Positions 42,471-55,238 of a stretch of 64,000 nt of DNA are shown piece by piece. The stretch lies in the NCBI GenBank assembly GCA_973895155.1, contig OZ316898.1, forward strand, positions 11,222,001-11,286,000, written 5' to 3'. The DNA comes from Marsupella aquatica. Lineage: Eukaryota > Marchantiophyta. The notes beneath the pieces were generated by a model. That model made no database searches. It saw nothing but the letters and a program-made list of their open reading frames with translations, and was not told the DNA's origin. Position numbers and translations under genes: made by a program. Positions within the stretch are counted from its first letter, which is position 1. Every line of letters begins with the position of its first letter.

Positions 42471-45400
42471 GACTTGGGGTGCCACAAAGCCTACAAAAGG
42501 TCAACTTCTGTAAAACCCCAATATTTTGTTGGATAACAAACCTTTTTTTAAATAGCTGAAAAATATTTGGTGTGATCTGTTAAGTTCAGGCTACCTACCG
42601 GAAAAAGTTGTGACTTTTTGGACATGCCAATTCAGGGTATGCCAATTTCTAAGTCAGTGATAATATTAATTTCCCGGGGCAGAGATACATCTAGATGAAT
42701 AGAATAAGTCACCCGGAACTTTAAGAGAGAATCTGCCTCACCAGCTCAATTTATGGTCGCTCCTGTGCTCCACTTTTCCTAAGTGGCAGTCACATTGGGC
42801 ATCTCACCCGGCTCATTTATATATGGAAAGCTCTGATACACAAAACATTTAAGGGCCGCTATGTTATCCATCGACCTTGGGGCTTGGGGGGATTGCGGCC
42901 CACAATACAAATGGAATATGGCTCTAAGCTTATGCTAAGGGTCAGTGTTTTTACATACAAGTGGTTAAAAGCTTTTAGCACTCAATTTGTGGGAACCAAA
43001 GCGTACATAGATTGCAACTATTGACAAGATGCTCGAAAGGACTGCCATTCCTAATAAATGCTTTATAGTAGGTTTGTGCAAACGAGAGTGGCATTAAGTT
43101 TGTGAAGCCCAAGAAATTCTTCTACTAGATCTTATCATAGAATCCAAAGATCCAACATTAACTAATAACAAGAGAAATTAATGCCTTGATGATAAAAAAT
43201 TCTTGAATGTGACTCTACTACTTTTCAAAAAGGGGTCTAGTGCCAAAGTGAAACAGGGGCCTATTGCCAAACTAGCCAGGCTTCTAGGATTTATATTAAA
43301 AAAAATTTAAAAACTTGTTGCATACGTATCTAACCTTCAAATCTCACTAAAGACTTTTTAATGTTATTAATTTGGAGAAATGGAGCTATAAGCTCGGATG
43401 GGATCCACACCCAAAACTTTCACCGATTCCTAAGCTTGTACGTGATCTATGGAAACGTGCATTATCACCAAATTGACCTGGATGAAGAAAGGAGCCTAAC
43501 CCAACTTCATTTGTAATTCAACTTTTTCAAAAGTGGAAACCCAAACTGTCTGAGAATTTTACAGGTGTAATCTTTTGTGACGCAAGGTCTAAGGCCTTTA
43601 TATGGTAGCCCCCCCCCCCCCCTCTTTTTTTTTTGCCCTCATGTTTTGGTCGGACTAGAAACGGCACAAGGCCAAGACTCACCCCGGGCCCACATTTGTT
43701 CCCTTGGGAAAAGGGTATGTATTTATTTATCTAGATATAACAATGTAAATTTATTTAACAACCAAGCATTCATGTCTTGATGGTAGCTCATGCGGTTTGT
43801 AATACTCGATATTGTCATGCCATATGACTTGCAGTTTGATTTCAACAACAAATATCAACGACTTGCACTACAACTATGCTAAGGTTCCCAAAGTCTAAAA
43901 CAACCTTTCCAAGTCAAGATATATATATATATAATACACATAAACAAAAATATTATGGAAAATAGAAGCCAAATTAATATCTCGAGTAGACAGGCGCTTT
44001 GAAGCCAGATCTGGAAGTTCTTCACAATCTCTTGAAATTTGTATTATTGAGGAATGGGCTGCTTCAAATCATCTATGACAAAAGACAAGTGGCCTGTCAG
44101 ACCAATTGACAATGATTGAGGATAGCGTCTCTTTGGTATGTTACAATCAGATTATATGAAGGAATTTAGGTAGAGCTATGAGGACAATTTCAAGTTACTC
44201 CTGGACTAGGCAATTACAGACTTGAAATCAGAGGTGGAGTGGATGCAAGGACATGTCAGACCAGCTACTGAAGTGGTGGGAGACTGGGGTTACCAGCCAG
44301 GACAATATGTAGAAGCAATAGTTCTGAGGACACAACGCTTGCTTTGTTTATACTTACCATTTGATATTGTTTGATCAAATTTGGTATGTTCTCTGTCCAG
44401 TTTACCTTTGTTCCATAGGCTATAATTGTTGACACATTGTTGACAGGAACAAGGGTATGCCCAAGAATCAACCTGGTAAGGTTGGGCAGAGATGATAGTT
44501 AATTGGTTGCAACCCAGTTTGGAGTCTTGAAATGCAAAAGTGGTGTAGGACGTTCCTTTCTCTCAGCCTATCTAGGGTGTGACATGAGTGGATTGTCGCC
44601 TTTACAAGATGAACCTGCTATCCAGGGAGCTATTCAGAAGGTGTATGAATTGGTGTTAGTTATTGGCTCAAGTTCCCATCTTTAGTTAGTTGGGTCTTAG
44701 TAGGGTTAGTTAACCCTTGATTGCATTAGGATGAGAAATGCTTGCATTAGACCTGCACATGTCAGCCCCAGGTGGGGGTATAGGTTGGAGGGAGAACATT
44801 TTCTCCTTTATTCTTCACATGTACTCTCATATGTTATGGATCCTTAGGAGTTTCTCCACTTGTGGTGTCTTGTCGGTGTAGAATCCAATCAAGTGTCTCT
44901 CATATTCCGCGTCTGCTGTCAAGTCTGATCGAGCCGACAATTGCTTACAATTGGCCTAGTTATCAAGGATGGAAGTGCCTGTGAAGTAACCGGCAAGCAG
45001 AAGCTAGAGCTCATTTAGTGTCATGTGTGGATACTGGATACTCTAAACCCTCCAGCATAAGATCATTTAGTGTCATGGATGTCTCTGTTGTCATGTTGTC
45101 AGTCTTAATCCCTTACAGCAACTGTGTGTTATCACCCAGTTCATTTTGTAAGACTCAAGTCTTCATTATTTATACACAAATGATTACCAATGACTGCTCA
45201 TTCTCCTCCTGCTATTGTGAAACACATCCAACAAATTTAGTTATGATCTTCCAAGTCAATATGTATTTCTGTATTAAACATTAACTCCAACATATGTTAT
45301 CTGTCCATCTTTGTGACTAATAGGTCCTTCATTAGAACTTTTGAAGTCATTAGTGATGACTATTGTATCAATTCTTTGAGTTTGTTACAATAGGTTAAGT

Positions 45401-45617
45401 TATTGTCTATGATTGACTTAGAAGTCATTGTAATGACAACTTTGGTTAACTTGCAAAGCTGATAACTTGGTGTAGTAAGAATGACTACCAGCAGATGGAG
45501 TTATATTGTGGTATAACCACACTGCAACTCCAGATCTTGGGTAGGACTGTGGTCATACCCAGTCTCTAGTATGATGATTTCTTCTTCTATGTGTGAAGTT
45601 CATCATCCAATTTGGAG
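42471..45617. other. Gene-free stretch
   Basis: No supported gene. A C14 run followed by T-rich sequence lies at 43609-43635. The stretch 44690-44945, ending in gagccgaca, has some LTR-like features but no primer-binding site or target duplication. A (TA)n tract lies at about 43919-43934. Confidence 0.4.
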
Positions 45618-45793
45618 GTATTTGCTTGATCAACCCCCAAAATTAAATTTGTTACTTGATCAACCTCCTGAGGTCTATCAACGGTCCAGATCTGATATTG
45701 AAAGGTCCATCAATGGTCCAGATTGGGGAAAAATATAGAGGGGGTTGATTAAGCAAACTTTTTCCAGAAGGGGGTCTACTAAGCATATCTCTC
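45618..45793. mobile_element. 176-bp palindromic MITE, copy 2
   Basis: Reverse-complement copy of 19271-19446 with the same length and the same four half-sites (tttgcttgatcaaccccc ... gggggtctactaagcata). It lies about 750 bp beyond the 3' end of the amine oxidase gene. Confidence 0.75.
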
Positions 45794-46543
45794 TCCAATT
45801 CGTAGACATAACTAAGCCTTTCTGGTCGCAAACATTTTTGACTCCAATTGGAACAACTTAACTATATATAACCAAAAAATAGTCTTCTCATTTATCTCAC
45901 TGTCCCATCTGGGCAATTCAATGCTTGTAACAATTCTGCCTACTTGCTTCATCCAGTCTGAGAGAGCATGAAGCCATGAACCCTTCTTGACACACACACA
46001 AATCTCAGCCCTCATCTCAGCCAACTCATCAGGTTTTTCTTTCAGCTTTCTGAAACAGCTAAAAGTCTTTACTCAGGTTCTATCACAGTTTTTAGTAATT
46101 TGAGAACTAAGGTGGAACCACATTTGTTTTTAAGAGCATGGAAAGCACTGAAAGAGTCTCTTTCCCCAGTGGCAAGACCCCCAGGTTCTATGAGCCTGAC
46201 ACTTGGTTTGTAAATTGCTTGCTTTCTAGGTGTTAAAAGCATAGGTTGGATCCAACGTTATGTGAAGATTACAAGCCCCTTACAAGCACTAGAAAAAATG
46301 CAATATAGTAAAGCCAACTAAATAGGTTACTTTGACTACGATTAGTTTCCCTCCACAAGATAGTAATGATCTCACTTCTTTAGTACTAATTCCTGAGATA
46401 TCAATGCCTAACTACAAAAATGGTAAACGCAGCACAGGATTTCTTTCCTTGACTTTGTTGCACATGATCAGTGAACCACCCGAGAAAAGACCTCTTTGGA
46501 CAAATAAGAAGTTTAAGGAAATGTATTCCTGCAAGAAGTAGAT
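45794..46543. other. 3' flank of the amine oxidase gene
   Basis: Probably includes the 3' UTR of the minus-strand gene that ends at 46544. No clear polyadenylation signal is assigned. Confidence 0.35.
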
Positions 46544-49500
46544 CTAAACGTGGACAGAAAAGCTACAAGTAGCTAGGTCACCAGGTACATTAGGCTGAGA
46601 TTTCAGAATGGGGTTTCTATCAAAGAAATTATTAGGCTTTAGCTCAAAACTACCCACCACTGAGGGCATGACAGGAAAGTCTTCTTGGCAGGGCACGTGA
46701 TGAAAACCTAGAGTGTACCACAAGACTATATCCTCATTGAGAATCCCTCGATTCCTGTACAACAAGCAGTTAGAGCAATAGTCAGTTTCAGGTAGAAAAG
46801 TTGCAATGGCTCCATCCAACCATGTAATGACTTTTCAATCTATTGAGATCAAAACAAAATCATCGCTATGAATACTCTCAACCATTCCAAAGATCTTAGT
46901 TATAAAATTTTCTTTCCATAAAAAGGCCTTAAAGATGTGATCTTCACCTTATAATGAGGTTGGAAGGGTTGATATATTAATTTGACAATAATCACATATC
47001 AAGACACAACACACTGACAATTGCAGTAGAGAAACTGCATTACTTGAACCAAATGCGCACCTGTTTGACCAAGTGGATAAAGTATCATCCCCCTCACTTT
47101 GCCATGTGAAGAGACCACCAGCCCACTTCTCACTTTGATTGTACTGAGTAATCCAAATCTGAATACGGGCCCCAAGGTTAGTATCTTTGTCTATATAAAG
47201 AAATATCAATTCAATTCAATACTAGCTTTAACTAAAATTTCACACTTGTTTATTGACAATTCAAAAAGTGATATCCAAAAAGTAAAGAGTAGTGATTCTC
47301 CTTTTGAAGTGAGTGTTTACGGTCGGGACAGAAAACTACATGAATCTGACTAGCAACGACAGGAATTCTTTTAATTAGTTCAAAGCGTTTACAAAGAGAT
47401 TGTAATGAATGGCCTCGATCAATAACCGAAAAAAACACCGACCTGGTTGTTTGTGAAAGCACCACGAATTTGAGGAGGGTCATCTAACGAAAGTAAACTG
47501 GCAGCATTGCCTGCAGGGACCAGCTTGTAGCCCAGAGGATTGCCCAGTCTGCTTTTTCCTTTCGAATTGATGATAACAAACTCCGAAGGGGAGTACAAGC
47601 TCAGTTGTATCCTGGCGTCAGCTTCAGTCTCTGCGACATTGGTCTCGACATCCCAGTAGCTCTTTCTCAAGGACGAATTATCCTGCACAACACAGGGAGC
47701 TGGGTTACCATGGCCACCTGGCATGAATTTAAGACCACAGTAGTAGAAGGGGATATAAGTTGAAAACGACGACAGACCAACTGTCAAGTCTCATCTGAAA
47801 ATTGGGATACTTCAGTATTAGCTACAAGAATTTCCGGAGCTAGTCTCTTGAATGGGAACAGTCAACATGAATGCTGGGCGGTAGTTGAGAGGATGATTAT
47901 CCAGAAAAGACCTGCTAACAGTGAAGTGCCACAGATAACTGCTGACCTTATTGTGGCTTTGCAAACAAAAATACTGACCAAGTTTCAAACCTTACCTGCA
48001 CATCCCTTCGCTTCATTCTTCTATTCACGAAACTGTTCTGTGTTCCGTCCACATCGAGATCCAGGTAGTAGCACAAAAAGTGGTCATGAATTACGCCAAC
48101 TGTGTTCTCGGATATAAGCGTTCCATGCAAGCTGTCCTCAGGGGCATCCCCATTGTCATCTTCTACTCGCTCGGAGGTGCTGCCTTTGACCATTACGATC
48201 CCAGACTACGCAACCTGTCAATTAAAGGATATACTCGTAGTCAAATGTTAGATTTGATTACAGCCTGGCTTCTTCTACGTCCGGGGAAAAGACTACAAGA
48301 AAACAGACGTCCTACTAATAGCATACCCAATGAATAAATGAACGCAAGAAACAAATTTAAAAAATGCACGTCCATGCTACGTGAGGAGTTGCACTGCCTG
48401 AGTCAATGGAGCAGATGAATGAAATACAGTAAGGATACTACAGTAAGTAGCGGGCATCATGAAGCTGAAAGAACCTACTGTGTTGATCGTGATCAAAATT
48501 GGACACCTAATCAGTTGTCGAATCCCCTTATAAATTACCACGGACTTATATGTACCTATCACTGTTTCAAATTGAAGTAAAATATTATGTGTTTGGGCTA
48601 ATTCAATACGACGTGGAATTCAACGTGTATCTAAGCGAGCCAAGGGTTCAAATTGCCGCAGATGGTAGCATGATCATATACCTGTCTAGAATTTGTAGCT
48701 TTAAGCTGCAGCGCCTGTACCCAGACTGAGGAGAGAAGAAGACTTGAATTAATGAAGAATAGGCTTTGAAGAAAAACTAGAGTTAAAAGGCCACTCAAAC
48801 CCGCTCTGTGTTACCGGCACAAATCAAAGCCTCGATTTCTCCCAAGCATAGTTTTTCGAAGACTCAGAAACAGAGGTCACTCACAATAGCCCATTGGCGG
48901 CTCGGGCTCACCACCCTCAGGGATTTCACCGCATGAGCTCAAAGAGCCTAAACACCCTATGACCTCCTCCAGCCCATGGGTTACCCCACACAATCACAAA
49001 CCACCACTACTTGCCAAGCTTTTGTTTACTTCGAATCTCATGGCGGCATCCACTTCATGTCAGTCTCTCTCATGCCAAAAGCACTAGAAAGTCTAGTTAA
49101 CTTGCTCAACCTTCCAATCTGGAGGACCACGCACAAGGTTCGAGCTAGTAATCCACCTTAATTTTGTACCTGAATGCGGATTACGCCATCGGTTTGAAGC
49201 TCCCAGTCCATCGTATAGTCATAATTTCCAATCGATGCCACCATCCGAACAACTAATGTTACTTTGGGTCGCATCTCGCGCACCTGAATTTTTAAGTCAA
49301 ATTATCAGTTTGAAGAGTTTTGATCCCTTTCTTGTCATTGAATGTTGTTTCCATTTGATGCTTGCAATGGAAGATAAAAGAAGCGCAGCTGCTATGAACT
49401 ACTTGATAAATCTATCCTACTGGTCATAAAAATAATCGTGGAACAGTATTTGGAACGCTCCAATTTCCTGGGTCCATCGTACTTCATTCATCCATCAAAT

Positions 49501-50755
49501 CCCGGCATCAAATCAAGTTTGATTTCAATGCAAAGATCTTTTTATGTTTTCGTACCCGCTGGGCACCGAAAGCTTCAGCGTGGCGCCAGGAACTATCACC
49601 AGAGTAGCGCTCGAAGATACAAATGGCGTTAGGTGTGACCACGGGGATGCCGTAATCAGAGGCCAAAACAGCATCCAGATACTGGGCATGGCGAGGGCAG
49701 TCGTTCAAAGGCTCCAGAGGGAACATCAAGGTGCCGAGCCCATACTCCCCAGCATCCATGTAAGTCCTGAAGAACCACCCCTCGGCTGGATCCTGGTACG
49801 GAACGAACATCTCGCTCACAAATCCTTGGTACAACACACTCCTCCACCTGCCACCGTCCAAAATCTGCGCTTGCGAGATGACCGTCCCTGCACGGGGGTC
49901 CATCTTGACATGGAACTGCCAGTTGGCCCATCGGACAGTATTCCGTTCGATTGCAAAGCTGGGGCCCTCGGGCTGCTCGATAGAGATAGGCTTCAGCTGA
50001 GGTACGAGGGGCAGCTGCTGCTTCTCGAGTCGGTAATCTGTGCCCTCTGCCTTGGGCAAGGGTACCTTGAAAGCATCGGAGAAATGCACCACGACCAGCT
50101 TCTCGATGTCTACCACCAGGGTGATTCCTTCAATTGGTCGCAAGTAGAAATTGACCGTGCCATTCTTGTAAAAGCACTGCACTTTCATCAGCCGCTTGCC
50201 TTCCTCTTCTGGGACTCCATACCACCCCGGGGAGAACGGCGCGCACAGGACCTCCTCAACATTCAGCCCCCTGCTCGCGATGGCCTCGAGGAATGGAGGG
50301 TGTTGGAGGCTCACGGCATCCGCAAGCAACAGCTCACTCTGAGAAAGAGAAGGTTGTCCTGTGCCAGTGTAGACCTCGTCCGATACTACGGAGAGAGAAT
50401 CCAAATCGACGATGATTTTGTGCGTGATGCCATTCTGCCTTGTCGCAGCAGCTGCCCGACGAGGGGGCCGCTCTGCAGCTGGTCCTTCAGCCGAGCCACT
50501 CCATGCCTTGACGATGTGCTTCTCCGGTTCGTCCAACACCAGCGAACGGAGCTCCGGAAGCGCGCAGTCCAAACACAGCAGCGAGGCGTTGATCAAGACA
50601 CTGCGCACGCTCAGAATCTCGTCCACGCTCAGCGGATCGAGAGGATGATAAAATCCAGTCGACAGGCCTTCGTCAGAAGCCTCTGAAGCGAAGATGGCAA
50701 TGAGCAGAAACAGCAGACGACTGAGTCTACGCAGCACTTCGACAGCCGACGCCAT
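46544..50755 (-). CDS. Copper amine oxidase (primary amine oxidase), six exons, about 690 aa
   Basis: Oxidises primary amines such as putrescine to aldehydes, releasing ammonia and H2O2; the N-terminal hydrophobic segment ([14 protein letters not shown]) suggests secretion. Exons on the minus strand: 50755-49556, 49283-49170, 48205-47996, 47682-47443, 47158-47061, 46754-46544, all with GT-AG introns. Residues: catalytic base D334 in [11 protein letters not shown]421 in the NYDY motif, which becomes the topaquinone cofactor; copper ligands H478 and H480 (HDHF) and H639 ([10 protein letters not shown]). The 87-residue D-to-Y and 159-residue H-to-H spacings equal those of pea amine oxidase. A short acidic insert follows the topaquinone strand. 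Exon 3 is odd: the usual cag acceptor would bring in an in-frame TAG, avoided by an acceptor 9 nt further on. Exon 1 alone gives 400 codons from the only plausible ATG. Confidence 0.93.
48195..48225 (-). promoter_or_regulatory. Tandem splice acceptor at amine oxidase exon 3
   Basis: On the minus strand: ttgacag, then gttgcgtag, then tctgggatcgtaatg. The first acceptor (ending at 48215) gives codons V, A, stop, S, G, I; homologues have a hydrophobic residue, Ala and Leu before SGI, so TAG replaces the Leu codon. The second acceptor is the TAG itself (exon from 48205). It keeps the frame and loses three residues. Confidence 0.7.
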
Positions 50756-52109
50756 AACTCATACACTCGCAATCTCGTTCATCCAGATGGAACGAATAGG
50801 CATTAGCGTCGACGCGGACGAATCCAACCAGGAGGCTTTTAACGACTGATTGTCATCCATTAAAACAATGACCAAAGAATCAGAGTCAAGAACAATCATG
50901 TACAAAGGATGGGAACATTGCCTCCGCGCCATTCTTGGAGCGAACAAATCTAGATCCTCCCTGGAATCCTGGATGCTGGCGTTTGGCAGCTTCGAAAAGG
51001 CTGAGTGTGTGAGAATATGCAACCTTCCGTGCAGCGCAGCCAAAAAGAACAAATTGATTCACAATCCTCGATAAAAGGGAGGCCTGGTTGACTAATTACA
51101 ATCCAGACGGATTCTCAAAGTACTCACATTCAGATGGTACTCACATTCGGATGGACTGTACCAGCGGCGTGACCAGCTGCAGGCTACAGGGATTCTCGAG
51201 TGGACCTGGTATCCTCCGAATCACCATGCAAGATCTCAAGTCGATGGTCCGTAGAGAGCATGACGTATTTAGATCAAGAACTCCCGAATGTGAGCTTTCT
51301 GCAAACTAACGGCGGGTTGCCCGGGAATAAACTGGATGTCAAATGCGAGGTGATGGTGCTCGCCATTCAGAACGCGACGACGAAATTGTTCTGTGCAAGC
51401 GGTCTGGGAAGGGATCGTCCAATGTTTGGAACCAAAATGCATAGTTGCCAGAGGGAGTCCCGAAAGGGAAACACTCCGCAAGCAATATATGGGGAGCCTT
51501 GAGAAACCTCCGTCGAGGTCGTCTAGCGCCGACAGAACTTCCAAAGAGCAATGTTCTCGGAGAACATTAAATATGCAAAGGAACTCTACTATGTGGAGCC
51601 TCCACATTAGACAAATTTCTCTTAGTGACCCTCTTTTTTTTTACTTTTCCTTTTTCAAAGGGGACAATATGAAACCCCAGAAAGGGTCCTTTTTTTTTCT
51701 TGTCTTTTTTCAAAGCAGACATCTGCGAAACCCCACAGAAAGGGAAGAGACGAGTTAAGACTTATGAGTAGTCACTCACAATATTTGCACACTAGACTTA
51801 TGAGTCTCAAAGCAAGTGAACTACAGCACAACCATGCCTCTCTAGGGCTCTTAGTGATCCTCCTATCTGTTCCTTTTACATTAGCTTAGTGTACTTCACA
51901 ATTTGCTCTTTATGAGTGTTTTATTATTTCTTGTATTATATATAAATTTAGTTATGGACCCAGTGGGAAATTCATTTCAAGATTCATGGCATCAAGTGTG
52001 ATCAGTTTGACACGTAAGTTTGGCTCACAAAGAGTATCAATAATGATAGGATGCAAGAAAAATAAATTAGACCCACTAAGTATATGATATTTTGAAATTA
52101 CAAACTCCA
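50756..52109. other. 5' flank of the amine oxidase gene and intergenic DNA
   Basis: Contains the presumed promoter of the minus-strand gene. Frames on both strands at 50759-51758 overlap one another and lack motifs. Two similar T-rich blocks with 'gaaaccccagaaagg' and 'gaaaccccacagaaagg' occur at about 51670 and 51728. Confidence 0.4.
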
Positions 52110-52404
52110 GGGTTTGGTTTTCACAAATTAACACATCATGTGTGACAAAGACATAGGGTCATTTTATTGGTTCTTGAGGAAAATTTGAGAATTTTCTTGG
52201 AAGAAGATTAAGTATGATCCTTTAGGTCCAAATTTGAGACTTGTACGAACATTAGAATCTATATAATTAGACAAAATTCTGGAATATTTCAAGAATATTC
52301 TAGCTAATAGAGGTAAAAAAACAAAAAAAAATTCTTAGACTTTAGGGGGTACAAAGGCTAAAAATACAGAAGGTGATGGGGAGGCCTTCCTACAATGAGA
52401 CCCT
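52110..52404. mobile_element. Third copy of the 23027-type element (3' part)
   Basis: Colinear with the interior and right arm at 23320-23590: catgtgtgacaaagacata, gggtcattttattggttc, aatattctag, then aggctaaaaatacagaaggt and gatggggaggcc to atgagaccc. More diverged than the copy at 37880. Another right-arm-like end (gctacaggtgatgtggcggg ... tatagtgagacccc) lies at about 52575-52617. Confidence 0.55.
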
Positions 52405-52406
52405 TG

Positions 52407-53700
52407 AGATAGCAGATTCCCTTAGTACTTGATAAAAATTGCCAATGTTGCGCTCATTAGAAAGCTAGTCAAAGAAATCATAGATTCATGATCTCTCTAG
52501 TACTTGACAAAATCTGCCAATGTCTAGGTTCAATATATGTGTGACTGAATAAATACATGTTTACCCAACCTAAAAATGCTACAGGTGATGTGGCGGGCTC
52601 CGTATAGTGAGACCCCGAAGAAAAAATAGTTCATGGACCCTCGAGGGCCTCACTCTGAGGTTCCATTTCATGGGCAAAGGGGGCCTCAAAATAATTTTTA
52701 AATTTTTAAAGGATGTTTTACCCCAAAATTTCTGGAATCTTCTTGGAACATTCTTAAATTTGGTCTTAACACCCCTTGCAATTCCTGTGAATACCTTTAA
52801 TTAGTGTTGTATCAAAATTGTGTGTCCACCTGAGTTTACTATGATCATGTGAACACATCACATGGGCTTGATCAATTTCAATCTTGGATCATTTCCAAGT
52901 TGAGGTTCATTCCAAGAACGTCATCAACAGTTTCTTTCCTCCATTCTTTTCAGCATTTTAAATAACTGACTTGAATCTTACTAATAAATTGCTATGAGCA
53001 GCTAGAGTTGGGGTCTCTTTTTATAGAATGAAGCCTCTAGACCACGACTCTAGGCCCCACCAGAATTATGTGGATGAAAGGACAAGGGGATGTTATGTAT
53101 GTCGAAATGATATCATGCATGATGATTTGTTGTCATCATTTCTATTAACATTCAAAGAATAATTAGGCATTTATGCTTGTGGATGTTTAACTCCAGATGG
53201 CCCTCCACCTCTTTCCAACGGCTACCTTGTCTATGAATGCAACCTCTGGTATATTGACAATCAATTAGAAATATTTTTTAAAAATTTTCCAATGAGCCTA
53301 ACACCACCAACTAAGTATCAAAGAAATCATGATTTTCTGAATTTATCCGCCCTTCCTTGAAAGTCTGGCTATGTTGTCAACAAAAAATGATTTTGAATTT
53401 CCCCTCATCTCTTGATAAATCCTTTCATGCTTAGAATGCTTAGAATACTTTTTGAAAGAGCTTTACAATAACCCTAACATTTTTTGATTTCATCAACTGT
53501 CTAAGAAAAAACTCATGGATTTCTACATCGCTATGCCCTTCCAGAGTCTAGCTATGTACTTGGCAAAACCCTATTTCAAAATTCTCATTCGTCTCTCAAT
53601 AAAATCTTTTGTGCTTAACCTCATAAAAAAAAATATAGCAATGGCTCTCCAGTCAACCTAACATTCATTGGTTTGACAGATTTCATCCGGTACGAAGGAG
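52407..53700. repeat. Degenerate monomers related to 23591-23830
   Basis: agtacttgataaaaattgcc, aatgttgcgctcattagaaa and later agtacttgacaaaatctgcc repeat with a spacing of about 90-100 bp at the start. Further right only words such as ccaatgagcctaacacc and ccagtcaacctaacatt remain. No coding signal. Confidence 0.4.
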
Positions 53701-54269
53701 AGCATTTTTGAACCAGTTTTTACATCCAAAAAATAGAGACAGATGTGTGTTCAAGGCCTTGCCAAATAAATTGTGTTCCAGAGCCGCCATTCCATGGATA
53801 TTGACAAGCACCAAGAATTGCAAACTTTCTGCAAACCTATACAATACACAACCCACTTACAAGGCATTAGAACTACACACGATTTCCAAACTGGGAAAAC
53901 AAGCATCCTAGCTGCGCTCGGCATTCCAAACCAGGTTTAATTATTCTATTGTTGTATGGCATGCATATCTGTAAGACTTGCAAAATAAGTGAGAGTAGAG
54001 GGTCCCACAGATGGAAAGAAAGTGGATTTGCATGACGATCTTGGTCGTTGGAAATGTTTGCCATGACATTGTGATTACTATTGGTTCTGCTATTGGTTTG
54101 CAAAAGGGTGAAAAAGTTAATAGGCTTGAGGGGGAATTTTGTTACAAGGATGTGGTAAGTGGTGGAGGGAGGTAAAAAGGTGGGAAATGATTTGATATGC
54201 CATCCATCTAGGGTGCATCTATACTCTTTTGTGCATGCATGATGGACAAAGAGAAAATAAGTGAGGACC
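53701..54269. other. No recognisable gene
   Basis: A 137-codon minus-strand frame (53873-54286) has no recognisable family features and runs into the next repeat. It is regarded as chance. Confidence 0.4.
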
Positions 54270-54495
54270 CATGATATCATGTGCAATAAAGCATAGGGTT
54301 GTTTTATTAATTCTAAGAGAATAATTTCAGCTCTTTGTGAAAGAACACTAGGATACTTTAGATTTTTCAGGCTTATAAGAAACGATAGGGCTTTATAAAG
54401 CTAGCAAATTTTTTGAATCTTCCACACCTCCCTCCCCCCTCCCACCCCCTCCTTTTTCCTTAAGTTTTAGGGTGTCCGAGCCATCAACTCATCGC
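54270..54495. mobile_element. Fourth, most diverged copy of the 23027-type element (3' part)
   Basis: Matches in order: atcatgtgcaataaagcata, gggttgttttattaattcta, ttataagaaacgatagggct, then ttaagttttagggtgtccga. The terminal gtgagacccc end is not preserved. Confidence 0.45.
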
Positions 54496-55238
54496 ACGCC
54501 ATGACATAGCCCTAACCCATGTACATCTCTCCCAACCTCGTCCATTGTCATGTTTTGACGGATGCCAGGGCCGACGACATTGTGGGGCTGGAACAACATC
54601 GGTTGGGGTGGTTAATCCATGTAGTCCACTACAGGCCAATTGGAGGCCTTTTTGGACTCATTGTCTTCCAGGGTTTTCCTTTTATTTTCTCCCCTTTATT
54701 GGGTTTCCTGCCTTTCATATCCTGCAGCAATTGGGAGCTTTCTGTTCTTTGTCAATTTGAATATGTCGTTGGATCTCCTATTAGCTTCCTGTTAAGGTGA
54801 TCACATATAAGAGCATCCGCACCGGTGCTCTCCATCCGGGTTGCGGCTGGCATTTCCCGTCATATGCCGGCATGAGACATTTTTCGCGTTGCACCGGTGA
54901 TAGGCAGCCCTAATGTTTTTGCCTTTCGCAGCGCGCACACTTTTGCCGACCGGAATACCTGGCGTTTTTGCAGGTCTGTATTCTCCTTTTGCCAATGCTG
55001 GCAAATTCCATTGTCCTTTTGCCACATGTTCACATCCCATGACTCCATGGAATTCCCTCACTTTTATGAACTTCGCGCCAGAGTTGAGCCCAGACCTCTG
55101 CCAAGCTTGTCGAGTGCACTGTAGAGAATGTCGAGTAGACACGGTTTTGCGCCTGCATGTGAAGCTTGTGGTCCCAGCTCCCGATTTCTGAAGTACGGGG
55201 ACAGTGCACAGTGATCGTGTGTGCTGCAATCTGACGAC

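Noticed and set aside
44690-44945. Possible solo LTR ending in gagccgaca
   Set aside because: I found no matching TG start, target duplication or primer-binding site.
48682-48714. Short segment with splice-like borders inside amine oxidase intron 2
   Set aside because: It reads as a few plausible residues ([11 protein letters not shown]), but exon 2 and exon 3 already join in phase and account for the whole conserved region. Adding it would disrupt the alignment.
49544-50686. 380-codon plus-strand open frame
   Set aside because: It is the antisense shadow of amine oxidase exon 1, whose minus-strand product is unambiguous.
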